Assembly (NCBI RefSeq): GCF_025995235.1 | Contig: NZ_BAPT01000004.1 | Span: forward strand, 1 to 55,166 | DNA length: 55,166 bases | Source of the DNA: Ameyamaea chiangmaiensis | GTDB lineage: Bacteria > Pseudomonadota > Alphaproteobacteria > Acetobacterales > Acetobacteraceae | Reading direction: 5' to 3' | Shown: positions 35,138-43,422 of the stretch, piece by piece | Layout: each line of letters opens with the position of its first letter | Numbering within the stretch: the stretch's first letter is position 1 | Notes under the pieces: generated by a model | What the model saw: only the letters and a program-made list of their open reading frames with translations | Databases searched by the model: none | Told to the model about the DNA's origin: nothing | Made by a program: the position numbers and the translations under genes

Positions 35138-37135
35138 TCACAGACCCAGATCGTTGCCACGGTCGAGCCCGGCCTGCCGGGCGATCCGTGTCAGGTCGGC
35201 ACGGTCCCGTGCTTCCGGATCCGGTGGCGGTTCCTCACCAAACAGATCGGGTGCGGTGCGCGCCCTGTGCTTGCCGGTTTCCGCCGGGTCATGCTCGCGC
35301 GACCATTTCCGCCCTGTGCCGAGGGATTCATCACTATCGGCATCGTCGGGCTTGTCGGGCTCCGCCGCCGACGTTTTCTCCGGTGACAGGGTGGCGGGAA
35401 GCGCGCGACCACTCCAGTCATCAGGCCGGACAGGCCGTGGCAATTGTGCCGGATCGGGCGGCGGTAGGACACGTTCGACAAAACGGCGGTCCCGGAAATA
35501 CCGCGCTTTCCGTGCGCGGATCGGTGGGCAGCCCGCCACCATGACGACTTCCTCCCGTGCCGGGATCTGCATGACCTCCCCCACTGTCATCAGGGGCCGC
35601 GCGCTTTCCTGACGGGAGACCATGAGATGCCCGAGCCAGGGCGACAGCCGGTGCCCGGCATAGTTCTTCTGCGACCGGATCTCGGTCGCCACGCCCAGCC
35701 CGTCGGACACGCGCTTCGCGGTGCGCTCGTCATTGGTCGCGAAACTGACCCGGACATGGCAATTGTCCAGGATACTGTTGTTCTGGCCATAGGCTTTATC
35801 GATCTGATTGAGGGATTGCGCGATCAGGAACGCCTTGATCCCGTAGCCCGCCATGAAGGCCAGCGCGCTCTCGAAGAAATCCAGCCGGCCAAGAGCAGGA
35901 AACTCGTCGAGCATCAGCAGCAGGCGACGACACCCCTCCCGGCCGGACAGATCCTCCGTCAGACGGCGTCCGATCTGATTGAGGATCAGGCGGATTAGCG
36001 GTTTGGTGCGGCTGATATCCGAGGGCGGGATGACGAAATACAGGGAGACGGGCTGCTCGCCCTCCAGCAGGTCACCGATCCGCCATTCGCAGCGACTGGT
36101 CACGGTCGCCACCACCGGATCACGGTAGAGGCCAAGAAACGACATGGCAGTGGATAACACGCCGGAGCGCTCGTTGTCGGACTTATTCAGCAATTCCCGC
36201 GCGGCCGAGGCCACGACGGGGTGTGGCCCCGCCTCCCCAAGATGCGATGTCCGCATCATGGCGGACAGGGTCGCCTCGATCGACCGCTTCGGGTCGGAGA
36301 GAAATTTCGCCACCCCGGCGAGCGTCTTGTCGGCTTCGGCATAAAGTACATGCAGGATCGCGCCGACCAGCAGGGCATGGGAGGTCTTCTCCCAATGGTT
36401 GCGCCGTTCCAGCGAACCCTCGGGATCGACCAGGATGTCGGCGATGTTCTGCACGTCGCGAACCTCCGACGCCCCGCGCCGGACCTCCAGCAGCGGATTG
36501 TAGGCCGACGAGAACGGGTTGGTCGGATCGAACAACAGCACCCGCCCGAAACGGGCACGGAAACCGGCGGTGATCTGCCAGTTCTCGCCCTTGATGTCAT
36601 GGATGATGGCCGAGCCCGACCAGGTCAGGAGCGTGGGGATCACCATGCCTACCCCCTTGCCGGTGCGCGTCGGCGCGAAGGTCAGGACGTGCTCGGGGCC
36701 ATCGTGCCGGAGATAGGCCCGGCGGTATTTCCCCAGCACGACGCCGTCCTCGCCCAGCAGTCCGGCCGCGCGGATTTCCGCATCCTCGGCCCAGCGGGCG
36801 GAGCCATAGGTCGCGGCCCGCTTCGCCTCGCGGGCGCGGTGGACGGACAGCGCCACGGCGGCCGCGAAGGCCAGCACACCGCCCGAGCCCGCAATCCAGG
36901 CGCCCCGCGCGAACACCGCTGGTGCGTAGGCGTCGAACTCGTACCACCACCAGAAGAACAGCGGTGGCGCATAGACCGGCCAACGATGCAGAACCGTGAA
37001 CCACGGTCGGCCGAGTTCCGGCTGGAACGCCAGTTCCCAGGCAGTCCATTGTGTCGCCGTCCACCAGAACAGCACGATCATGGACAGGACCACCAGCGCC
37101 TGCCCCCACTGGATACGTGTTCCCGGCTGGTCCAT
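35138..37135 (-). CDS. traG: TraG, VirD4-type coupling protein
   Basis: The 665-residue type IV coupling protein has two or three N-terminal membrane segments (within residues 11 to 97), Walker A APTRTGKG at about 154 to 161 and Walker B (LLLMLDEFPALGRLDF), followed by the conserved IAQSLNQIDKAYGQNNSILD. It brings the relaxase-DNA complex to the channel. The C-terminal 120 residues are charged and variable. Its gene is divergent from ccdAB across a 173-base gap. Confidence 0.97.
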   Translation of the reverse strand: MDQPGTRIQWGQALVVLSMIVLFWWTATQWTAWELAFQPELGRPWFTVLHRWPVYAPPLFFWWWYEFDAYAPAVFARGAWIAGSGGVLAFAAAVALSVHRAREAKRAATYGSARWAEDAEIRAAGLLGEDGVVLGKYRRAYLRHDGPEHVLTFAPTRTGKGVGMVIPTLLTWSGSAIIHDIKGENWQITAGFRARFGRVLLFDPTNPFSSAYNPLLEVRRGASEVRDVQNIADILVDPEGSLERRNHWEKTSHALLVGAILHVLYAEADKTLAGVAKFLSDPKRSIEATLSAMMRTSHLGEAGPHPVVASAARELLNKSDNERSGVLSTAMSFLGLYRDPVVATVTSRCEWRIGDLLEGEQPVSLYFVIPPSDISRTKPLIRLILNQIGRRLTEDLSGREGCRRLLLMLDEFPALGRLDFFESALAFMAGYGIKAFLIAQSLNQIDKAYGQNNSILDNCHVRVSFATNDERTAKRVSDGLGVATEIRSQKNYAGHRLSPWLGHLMVSRQESARPLMTVGEVMQIPAREEVVMVAGCPPIRARKARYFRDRRFVERVLPPPDPAQLPRPVRPDDWSGRALPATLSPEKTSAAEPDKPDDADSDESLGTGRKWSREHDPAETGKHRARTAPDLFGEEPPPDPEARDRADLTRIARQAGLDRGNDLGL

Positions 37136-37277
37136 CGAGTCCTCCCCTCGTTATGGGAGACAGCGAAGAACTGGCTTTTTCCAAGGCGCAAGCGTGATCC
37201 GTTGGTCGTCGTACCGTAGCGGGCAGGAGCGAAAAAATACTTGCGCGTTGCGGTCTGGTGTCGGCATCCTCATCTTG

Positions 37278-37294
37278 TGCGCACGACATGCGCA
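37278..37294. promoter_or_regulatory. tandem TGCGCA palindromes, possible CcdA operator
   Basis: Two copies of the palindrome TGCGCA (37278-37283 and 37289-37294) are separated by five bases, just upstream of the ccdA ribosome site. Antitoxins of this class repress their own promoter, so this is a fitting operator. Confidence 0.4.
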
Positions 37295-37308
37295 TAAGGA
37301 GTCGGATC

Positions 37309-37578
37309 ATGCCCAGCCGCACCAACCCCGGCGTTTCCTATGACCGAAGCGCGCCCCGCCGCCCGGTCAACCTGTCGCTCAACACCGATCTGCTGGCGCA
37401 GGTCCGGGAAGTGACGCCCAATCTTTCGGCGACGGTCGAGACCCTGCTGGGCGACTACCTGCAATCCGCACGCCAGCAACGCGAGGACGAACAGCGCAAG
37501 CTCGACGGCGTGATCGACGCAGTGAACGATCTGCACGCGCGGCACGGCTTCCTGAGCGACGAATTCTCGACGCTCTGA
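37309..37578 (+). CDS. ccdA: CcdA-family antitoxin
   Basis: An 89-residue antitoxin with the ribbon-helix-helix part RRPVNLSLNTDLLAQVREV and SATVETLLGDYLQSAR, and the toxin-binding tail ending in ARHGFLSDEFSTL, which is close to the CcdA consensus. ATG 37309 has AAGGAG eight bases upstream. It is followed after four bases by ccdB. CcdA neutralises CcdB and represses the operon. Lying next to traG, the pair probably stabilises the element. Confidence 0.9.
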   Translation: MPSRTNPGVSYDRSAPRRPVNLSLNTDLLAQVREVTPNLSATVETLLGDYLQSARQQREDEQRKLDGVIDAVNDLHARHGFLSDEFSTL

Positions 37579-37582
37579 TCCG

Positions 37583-37894
37583 ATGTCGCAATTCGCGATC
37601 TACCGGAACCCAGGTCGTAACCGGGACATTCCGTTTGTCGTCCAGATCCAGAGCAGCCGTCTGGAGCGCAGCGTGGGCCGCGTCGTCATGCCGCTCGTCA
37701 GACGATCGGGCAGCGCCCCGCCGAATCACCCGCTGACGCCGCATTTGCATGTCGAGGGAGAGGAAGTCTTCGCCAACCCGTTCGACCTGGCGACTGTCCC
37801 TGCCGCACGGCTTGGAACCGCCGTCGGCGTCCTGGCCGAACGCGATCAGGACATGATCATCAGGGCGCTGGACGAACTGGTCAGTAGGGCATGA
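37583..37894 (+). CDS. ccdB: CcdB-family gyrase toxin
   Basis: The 103-residue protein matches CcdB: SQFAIYRNPGRNRDIPFVVQ at the start, RVVMPLVRRSGSAPP in the middle and the end LAERDQDMIIRALDELVSRA. CcdB poisons DNA gyrase by trapping the cleaved complex. Its gene follows ccdA with a four-base gap, as usual. Family length is about 101, so it is complete. Confidence 0.92.
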   Translation: MSQFAIYRNPGRNRDIPFVVQIQSSRLERSVGRVVMPLVRRSGSAPPNHPLTPHLHVEGEEVFANPFDLATVPAARLGTAVGVLAERDQDMIIRALDELVSRA

Positions 37895-38541
37895 GAGACG
37901 CGGAACTTCCGCTGTCGCCTACATCCCGGTCGTTCGAACGGCCTTCAAAATTTCCCGAAAGCAGACGTATTTTAACGCGCCATGCTTGGCCAACGGGCCG
38001 ACGGCGGACTGTCCGGTTGTAGCCAGAAAACGGCGAAAGCTGACCTTGGCAGGGCATGTCATCAATAGTCTGCCTGCACACTGATCATTGTGGCGCTATC
38101 CACCCGCTCGCCGGCAAGCCCATCTATGTTCTTCATCGCGAACTTGCCGACGCGCGCATTTACCCCAAAGAAGCGCCCTCTTCGCGAATGGGCCAATGCA
38201 CCTGAAGTGCAGCTTGCAGTGATGGAACGCAGGCTCGAACTGCTGTCTGCCCTTCGCCTGATCCCTGCACCGGGGCGTTCAGCCGCCATTCAGGTGATGG
38301 CGGCCAAAACCTATGGCTGTTTCAACAATAGTGGTGAGGTCGGCGTCTGGTTCGGCTAGCTCGACCAGCCCTGCACCGAGGGACAACGACGGGTGCGCGA
38401 TCTGTATCCTCAGCTTGTCTAGCTGGCGCACGAACGCCACCCATGGAGAGCACGACCAATTACGCGGCGCGAGCCGCAGGTGCTCTTGGCAGGCGAGCTT
38501 GCGCCGTCTCTATCGCGTGGACGCGGAGACCCGGCCTTGTA
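37895..38541. other. long stretch without a recognisable gene between ccdB and the hsd operon
   Basis: About 650 bases hold only short open frames on either strand. One plus-strand frame (38090-38359, with PEVQLAVMERRLELLSALRL) and one minus-strand frame (38062-38289) look partly protein-like but match no family I know. The sequence has stops and no clear start signals, and looks like decayed coding DNA at the left edge of the defence cargo. Confidence 0.5.
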
Positions 38542-38621
38542 CTCTGTAGAGCTAAAACTGCATTCGAAGGAATTGACTCGCAGTACGGGTCCGATTAATC
38601 TCTGTAGAACGAGTTACAGAG
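38542..38621 (+). promoter_or_regulatory. repeated CTCTGTAGA motif and inverted repeat upstream of the hsd operon
   Basis: CTCTGTAGA occurs at 38542-38550 and again at 38600-38608. The second copy forms an inverted repeat with TACAGAG (38615-38621) around an 8-base centre, and its right arm abuts the ribosome site AGAGGA of the first gene (start 38631). A dimeric regulator binding here could block translation initiation or transcription. No controller gene of the usual restriction C-protein type is seen nearby. Confidence 0.5.
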
Positions 38622-38630
38622 GATTTTTTT

Positions 38631-39221
38631 ATGCGACTCGCGGAGCTTTCTGACATTCACTCCGGCTACACTGCGCGTGGCAAGCTCGATCCGCTGCCGA
38701 AGGGTGGCGTGCCCGCGCTGCAACTGCGCGATGTCGGGATTGATGGCGATGCGCCAGGCCCGGATTTTCAAAGATACGATCTGGGCAATCTGTCCGACCG
38801 ATACTTCGTCCGTGGCGGCGAGGTGGTCTTTCGCTCGCGTGGCGAGCCGAACGCTGCGGCGGCCATTCGTGATCCGCTGCCGGAACCTGTCGTGGTCATC
38901 GTCCCGTTGGTGATCGTTCGCCCCGACAGGGACCGCGTTCTCCCCGAATACCTGGCTTGGGCCATCAACCAGCCCGACGCGCAACGCAAGCTCGGCGCCG
39001 AGGCACAGGGCACAAGCCTCAGAATGATCCCGATGGCGGTTCTCGAGAACCTCGAGATCGCCGTCCCCGACCTGCCAACGCAGAAACGCATCGTCGAACT
39101 GGACGCCCTGTCCCGGCAAGAGGGGCAGCTGCTCCGCCAACTTGCTGCTCACCGGGAAGAACTTGTGAGCGCCATTCTCGGCGAGGCCGCAAAGGCCGCC
39201 GACCAGAAGGAAATCGCCTGA
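38631..39221 (+). CDS. type I restriction S subunit, single target-recognition domain
   Basis: The 196-residue protein is about half the length of a normal HsdS. It has one target-recognition domain (LAELSDIHSGYTARGKLDPL, then GVPALQLRDVGIDGD and VVFRSRGEPNAAA), ending in AVPDLPTQKRIVELDALSRQ, and one conserved helical spacer (LLRQLAAHREELVSAI). Half-size S subunits can work as dimers and recognise palindromic bipartite sites. It overlaps hsdM by one base (TGATG). A complete two-domain hsdS follows hsdM, so the operon encodes two specificity options. Confidence 0.8.
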   Translation: MRLAELSDIHSGYTARGKLDPLPKGGVPALQLRDVGIDGDAPGPDFQRYDLGNLSDRYFVRGGEVVFRSRGEPNAAAAIRDPLPEPVVVIVPLVIVRPDRDRVLPEYLAWAINQPDAQRKLGAEAQGTSLRMIPMAVLENLEIAVPDLPTQKRIVELDALSRQEGQLLRQLAAHREELVSAILGEAAKAADQKEIA

Positions 39222-40738
39222 TGACCGATCAGATTACCCAACAGCAGATCAACCAGACCGCTTGGGCGGCTTGCGATACCTTCCGGGGCGCCGTCGATGC
39301 CGGCCAGTACAAGGACTACATCCTCGTGATGTTGTTCCTGAAGTACATTTCGGACCTCTGGAACGACCACCTCGAGACCTACCGCAAGCAGTACGGCGAC
39401 GACGAGGCCCGCATTCGCCGGCGCCTCGAGCGTGAGCGGTTCATCCTGCCCGAGGGCGCCAGCTTCTACGACCTCTACGCCCGCAGGGCCGAGCCCAACA
39501 TCGGCGAGTTGATCAACATCGCGCTCGAGAAGATCGAGGATGCGAACCGCGCCAAGCTCGAGGGCGTCTTCCGCAACATCGATTTCAACTCCGAGGCCAA
39601 TCTCGGCCGCCCGAAGGATCGCAACCGCCGCCTCAAGAACATGCTCGAGGACTTCGCCAAGCCCGCGCTCGATCTGCGCCCGTCGCGGGTGACCGAGGAC
39701 ATCATCGGCGAATGCTACATCTACCTCATCTCGCGCTTCGCCTCGGACGCCGGGAAGAAGGCGGGCGAGTTCTACACGCCCATGGCCGTCTCCCGCCTGC
39801 TGGCCAAGCTGGCTGCGCCGCAACCCGGCAACACGATCTGCGACCCCGCCTGTGGCTCCGGGTCGCTGCTGATCCAGGCCTCGCAGGAGGTAGGGTCCGA
39901 GAACTTCGCCCTCTACGGGCAGGAGGTGAACGGGGCGACCTGGGCGCTGGCCCGGATGAACATGTTCCTGCACGCTAAGGACGCGGCCCGCATCGAGTGG
40001 TGCGACACGCTCAACAGCCCGGCGCTGGTAGAGGGCGACCACCTGATGCGCTTCGACGTGGTGCTCGCCAATCCGCCGTTCTCGCTCGACAAGTGGGGCG
40101 CGGAGGACGCGGACAGCGACCAGTACAAGCGCTTCTGGCGCGGCGTGCCGCCCAAGTCCAAGGGCGACTACGCCTTCATCACCCATATGATCGAGATCGC
40201 CAAGCGGCAGTCCGGCCGCGTCGCGGTGATCGTGCCGCATGGCGTGCTGTTCCGAGGCGGTGCCGAGGGGCGCATCCGACAGCAGTTGATCGAGGAAAAC
40301 CTGGTCGACGCCGTTGTCGGCCTGCCCGCCAACCTGTTCACCACCACGGGGATCCCGGTCGCAATCCTGATCTTCGACCGCTCGCGCGAGGAAGGCGGCG
40401 CGAACGCGGACCGGCGCGATGTGCTGTTCATCGACGCCAGCAAGGAATTCACGCCGGGCAGGACCCAGAACGTGATGGACGAGGCACACGTGGCCAAGGT
40501 CCTGAAGACCTACGCCACCCGCGCCGAGGTCGAGCGGTATTCCCATCGGGCCAGCCCCGAGGAGATCGCCGAGAACGGCTACAACCTCAACATCCCCCGC
40601 TACGTCGACAACTTCGAGCCGGAGGACGAGATCGACGTCGCCGCCGTGCAGAAGGACATCCTGCGGATCGAGGCCGAACTGGGAGATGTCCGGGCAAAGA
40701 TGGCCGGGTATCTGAAGGAGCTCGGCGTCGATGCCTAA
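39221..40738 (+). CDS. hsdM: type I restriction-modification methyltransferase subunit HsdM
   Basis: The 505-residue N6-adenine methyltransferase subunit has the N-terminal helical HsdM domain (residues 1 to 140), the SAM motif DPACGSGSLL at about 208 to 217 and the catalytic NPPF at 284 to 287, then the C-terminal part with GLPANLFTTTGIPVAILIFD and NGYNLNIPRYV. It methylates adenine in the site chosen by HsdS. It is translationally coupled to the small hsdS upstream (TGATG) and overlaps the large hsdS by 8 nt. Confidence 0.96.
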   Translation: MTDQITQQQINQTAWAACDTFRGAVDAGQYKDYILVMLFLKYISDLWNDHLETYRKQYGDDEARIRRRLERERFILPEGASFYDLYARRAEPNIGELINIALEKIEDANRAKLEGVFRNIDFNSEANLGRPKDRNRRLKNMLEDFAKPALDLRPSRVTEDIIGECYIYLISRFASDAGKKAGEFYTPMAVSRLLAKLAAPQPGNTICDPACGSGSLLIQASQEVGSENFALYGQEVNGATWALARMNMFLHAKDAARIEWCDTLNSPALVEGDHLMRFDVVLANPPFSLDKWGAEDADSDQYKRFWRGVPPKSKGDYAFITHMIEIAKRQSGRVAVIVPHGVLFRGGAEGRIRQQLIEENLVDAVVGLPANLFTTTGIPVAILIFDRSREEGGANADRRDVLFIDASKEFTPGRTQNVMDEAHVAKVLKTYATRAEVERYSHRASPEEIAENGYNLNIPRYVDNFEPEDEIDVAAVQKDILRIEAELGDVRAKMAGYLKELGVDA

Positions 40739-41885
40739 GGGTCATGCCCGCCGTTCGATCGGTGATCTCTGCGACTTCTTCAATGGCAATGGTTTTCGTC
40801 CGCCTGATTGGAGTCCTTCGGGGCTGCCGATCATTCGGATCCAGAACCTGAATGGGTCGCAGAACTTCAATTACTTCAATGGGACGCCTAAGCCGAAATG
40901 GATCGTCGAACCCGGGGACCTCCTTTTTGCGTGGGCTGGGGTCAAAGGTGTTTCGTTCGGCCCTACGATTTGGCCAGGGCCTCGCGGTGTCCTCAACCAG
41001 CACATTTTCCGTGTCGTACCCAAGAAAGACATCGACAAATACTGGCTATATCTCGCCTTGCAGGTCGCCACTCGCCGTATCGAAGCAAACGCACACGGCT
41101 TTAAATCATCCCTCGTCCATGTCCAGAAGGATGACATCACCAACCAGGTTGTTGATCTTCCTCCCTTGCACGAGCAACGCAAGATTGCAGAAGTTCTGCG
41201 CACATGGGGCGAATCACTCGAAAAGCTCACGGCGCTTCGCGCCGCCCACGAAGACCGCCTCCTCGGATTCCGGGACTCTCTTATGGCGCGCGCTAGCCGC
41301 CGTGGTCAGCCCGTCTGCTTCGGGGACTTTCTGACTGAAAGCCGCATTCCCGGAACGGATGGTGCAACCGCACGGAAAATCTCGGTACGCTTGTACGGAA
41401 AGGGCGCGACGGAAAAGATCGAGCCCCGTCGCGGAAGCGCGAGTACCCGCTACTATCGCCGTGCGGCGGGTCAGATCATCTGGAGTAAGCTGGACTTCCT
41501 GAACGGGGCTTTCGCCCTTGTCGGCTCTGAGCTTGACGGGTGCGAGTCCACGCTCGACCTACCAGCCTTCGACTGCGACCCCAGCGTCAATCCGGTCTGG
41601 TTAATCAAATATCTGACCCGACCAGCCTACTACACTAGGCAACTTCACCTTGCTCGTGGCCAGCGAAAGGCACGCCGTATCGCTCCTGACGATTGGTTGG
41701 CATCACCACTGCGTTTGCCAGATCGAGCGACGCAGGATCGCATTGCTGACGCTTTGGAATGCGCGCGAACCGAACTCTCCCTTATCGACGCTGAAATCGA
41801 AGCCCTGACCCGTCAGAAACGCGGGCTGATGCAGAAGCTGCTGACGGGCGAGTGGCGCGTGAATTTAGAAAAGGAATTGGCATGA
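40731..41885 (+). CDS. hsdS: type I restriction S subunit HsdS, two recognition domains
   Basis: A 384-residue specificity subunit. The first recognition domain covers about residues 1 to 150 (IGDLCDFFNGNGFRPPDW, GLPIIRIQNLNGSQNF, PGDLLFAWAG) and is followed by the first conserved helix (LPPLHEQRKIAEVLRTWGES). The second domain covers about 190 to 340 and is followed by a second helix (TQDRIADALECARTELSLID, LTRQKRGLMQKLLTGEWRV). It overlaps hsdM by 8 nt and the next gene by 4 nt (ATGA). The two domains differ, so an asymmetric bipartite target is expected. Confidence 0.93.
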   Translation: MPKGHARRSIGDLCDFFNGNGFRPPDWSPSGLPIIRIQNLNGSQNFNYFNGTPKPKWIVEPGDLLFAWAGVKGVSFGPTIWPGPRGVLNQHIFRVVPKKDIDKYWLYLALQVATRRIEANAHGFKSSLVHVQKDDITNQVVDLPPLHEQRKIAEVLRTWGESLEKLTALRAAHEDRLLGFRDSLMARASRRGQPVCFGDFLTESRIPGTDGATARKISVRLYGKGATEKIEPRRGSASTRYYRRAAGQIIWSKLDFLNGAFALVGSELDGCESTLDLPAFDCDPSVNPVWLIKYLTRPAYYTRQLHLARGQRKARRIAPDDWLASPLRLPDRATQDRIADALECARTELSLIDAEIEALTRQKRGLMQKLLTGEWRVNLEKELA

Positions 41886-42349
41886 AGGTTCTTGGATTTC
41901 GCGGCGACCCGAAGGCCCCCCGCTACGCAGTCGTATCGGAGGTAGGCGGCGCCTACACGTTGGAGAACGCCGCCAGCGACAACAAGTTGTCCGTCCCTGC
42001 CTCGATCGGGGAGGACGCAGATGCCGAGCGGCTGGACTGGCTGTACCGAGAAGTCCTCGCGATCTTCGATGCCCATCCTGGCATCGCAAAGGTGATGATC
42101 AAGCAGAACGAATACACGCAGAGCGATACCAAGGCGAAGCGGAAGTCGGCTCATGCCGATGCCGCCGTCGTGCTCGCCTGTGCGCATCGTGGCATCCCAG
42201 TCGAACTAAGGATCTACTCATCCATGCCCACGACGAGCAAGGACACCAAGCAGCACGCCGAAACCCGGGTCGGAAAGACCGACAAATACTGGGACAACAA
42301 GATGGCTGACGCCGTGAACGCCGCGTGGCTGGGGCTGCGCCACCCATGA
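41882..42349 (+). CDS. putative RuvC/RNase H-fold protein in the hsd operon
   Basis: This 155-residue protein does not belong to a family I can name with certainty. Its pattern is that of a small RNase H-like (RuvC/DUF3010-like) fold: strand KVLGFRGDP, hairpin RYAVVSEVGGAYTLEN, helix ERLDWLYREVLAIFDAH, strand KVMIKQNEY with an acidic residue at its end, then ADAAVVLACAHRGIPVELRI, and a last helix DNKMADAVNAAWLGL with an aspartate where RuvC-like enzymes have a catalytic acid. It overlaps hsdS and the kinase gene by ATGA on both sides. A nuclease or DNA-binding role within the restriction machine is inference only. Confidence 0.6.
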   Translation: MKVLGFRGDPKAPRYAVVSEVGGAYTLENAASDNKLSVPASIGEDADAERLDWLYREVLAIFDAHPGIAKVMIKQNEYTQSDTKAKRKSAHADAAVVLACAHRGIPVELRIYSSMPTTSKDTKQHAETRVGKTDKYWDNKMADAVNAAWLGLRHP

Positions 42350-43422
42350 ACCAGCTTGTCCCTGTCACCCTCTCGCCTGGCATGAACCTCTACAAGTACC
42401 AGCTTGTGAGCAGGATCGGCCGCGGAAGCTTCGGCGAAGTCTGGCTGGCGCATGATCTGGCCGTGCAGCGAGAGTACGCGCTCAAGATCCTCCAGCCGGG
42501 GGTGTCAGTGGACGAACAGTTGCGCGAAGCCCAGATCGGCAACCGCCTCGAGCATAACAACCTCGTATACGTCCACCAAGCCGATGTCGTGCCTGTGTCG
42601 GGAGAGCATGCCGTCATCCTCGCCATGGACTACCAGCCGAACGGCTCGGTCGAGACCCTGGCAAATCCGGCCGGCTATCTGCCGCTTCCCGCCGTCCTGC
42701 GGATCGCGCGAGATATTCTGCAGGGGCTGGAGTATCTCCATGCGCGCAGTTTCTATCACAACGATATTAAACCGGGGAACATCCTGCTGGGGCCGCAGCA
42801 GCAGGCTATGCTGTCCGACTACGGGATTACTGGCGTTTCATCGAACGGCGCGCCGGTAGTGGCCCCGAACGCCTACGTCCTCCACCGTGCACCGGAAGTC
42901 CTTGCGACGGGCAACATCGGCGTCAGTTCGGACATCTTCCAGGTCGGGATGACCCTTGCAAGGTTGCTGATTCACCTGGACCACCTGCGGTCAGTCCGCG
43001 CCAGCATCGGGCCGGCGCAGTACGATCAGGACATCGCATCGGGGAAGCTGCTTCAGGCGAAGGACTTCGGGTGCCACGTCCCAGCAGCAGTTCGGCGCGT
43101 CATCCTGAAGGCCGTCCATCCTGATCCGGCCCAGAGGTACGCCAGCGCCCTTGAGATGCGGCGAGCGCTCGAAAAGCTGGACTACCCCGGGCATTGGACG
43201 GTCGACGCTACCGGACACGAAGTCGGCAAATGCGGGATCTATGAGTTCTCGCCTTCACTTGTGCCGGTGGTAGGCGGGAAGTTCGACGTGACCTGCAGCA
43301 AGCGCAATGTGGTCTCAAGCAATACTCAGCGCGTGACCCAGTTCTGCAAGCGAAATCTCACCCAGAAACAGGCGGAAAAGGTCGTCGCGGACTTCAAGCA
43401 ATTCGTGGTTACCGGACAATGA
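42346..43422 (+). CDS. Ser/Thr protein kinase in the hsd operon
   Basis: The 358-residue protein has a full eukaryotic-type kinase domain at residues 15 to 290: glycine loop IGRGSFGEV (24-32), lysine K47 (YALK), catalytic loop YHNDIKPGNILL with D140 and N145 (HND in place of HRD), DYG (158-160, in place of DFG), and APE (182-184). All residues needed for phosphotransfer are present. A tail of about 70 residues contains two cysteines (KCGIYEF, TCSKRN) and then QFCKRNLT. ATGA overlaps with the upstream RNase H-like gene and with hsdR make it part of the same translational unit. Its substrate may be a restriction subunit or a phage protein; this is inference. Confidence 0.9.
   Translation: MNQLVPVTLSPGMNLYKYQLVSRIGRGSFGEVWLAHDLAVQREYALKILQPGVSVDEQLREAQIGNRLEHNNLVYVHQADVVPVSGEHAVILAMDYQPNGSVETLANPAGYLPLPAVLRIARDILQGLEYLHARSFYHNDIKPGNILLGPQQQAMLSDYGITGVSSNGAPVVAPNAYVLHRAPEVLATGNIGVSSDIFQVGMTLARLLIHLDHLRSVRASIGPAQYDQDIASGKLLQAKDFGCHVPAAVRRVILKAVHPDPAQRYASALEMRRALEKLDYPGHWTVDATGHEVGKCGIYEFSPSLVPVVGGKFDVTCSKRNVVSSNTQRVTQFCKRNLTQKQAEKVVADFKQFVVTGQ

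Noticed and set aside
33577..35544. Very long plus-strand frame opposite trbB and traG
   Set aside because: It is antisense to clear conjugation genes, and its composition is typical of shadow frames in GC-rich DNA.
38062..38359. Two short, partly protein-like frames between ccdB and hsd
   Set aside because: No homology, no ribosome site and conflicting strands; not supported as genes.
39149..40546. Long antisense frame (465 codons) opposite hsdM
   Set aside because: It is an artefact of GC-rich codon use in hsdM; it has no motif, and hsdM on the other strand is certain.
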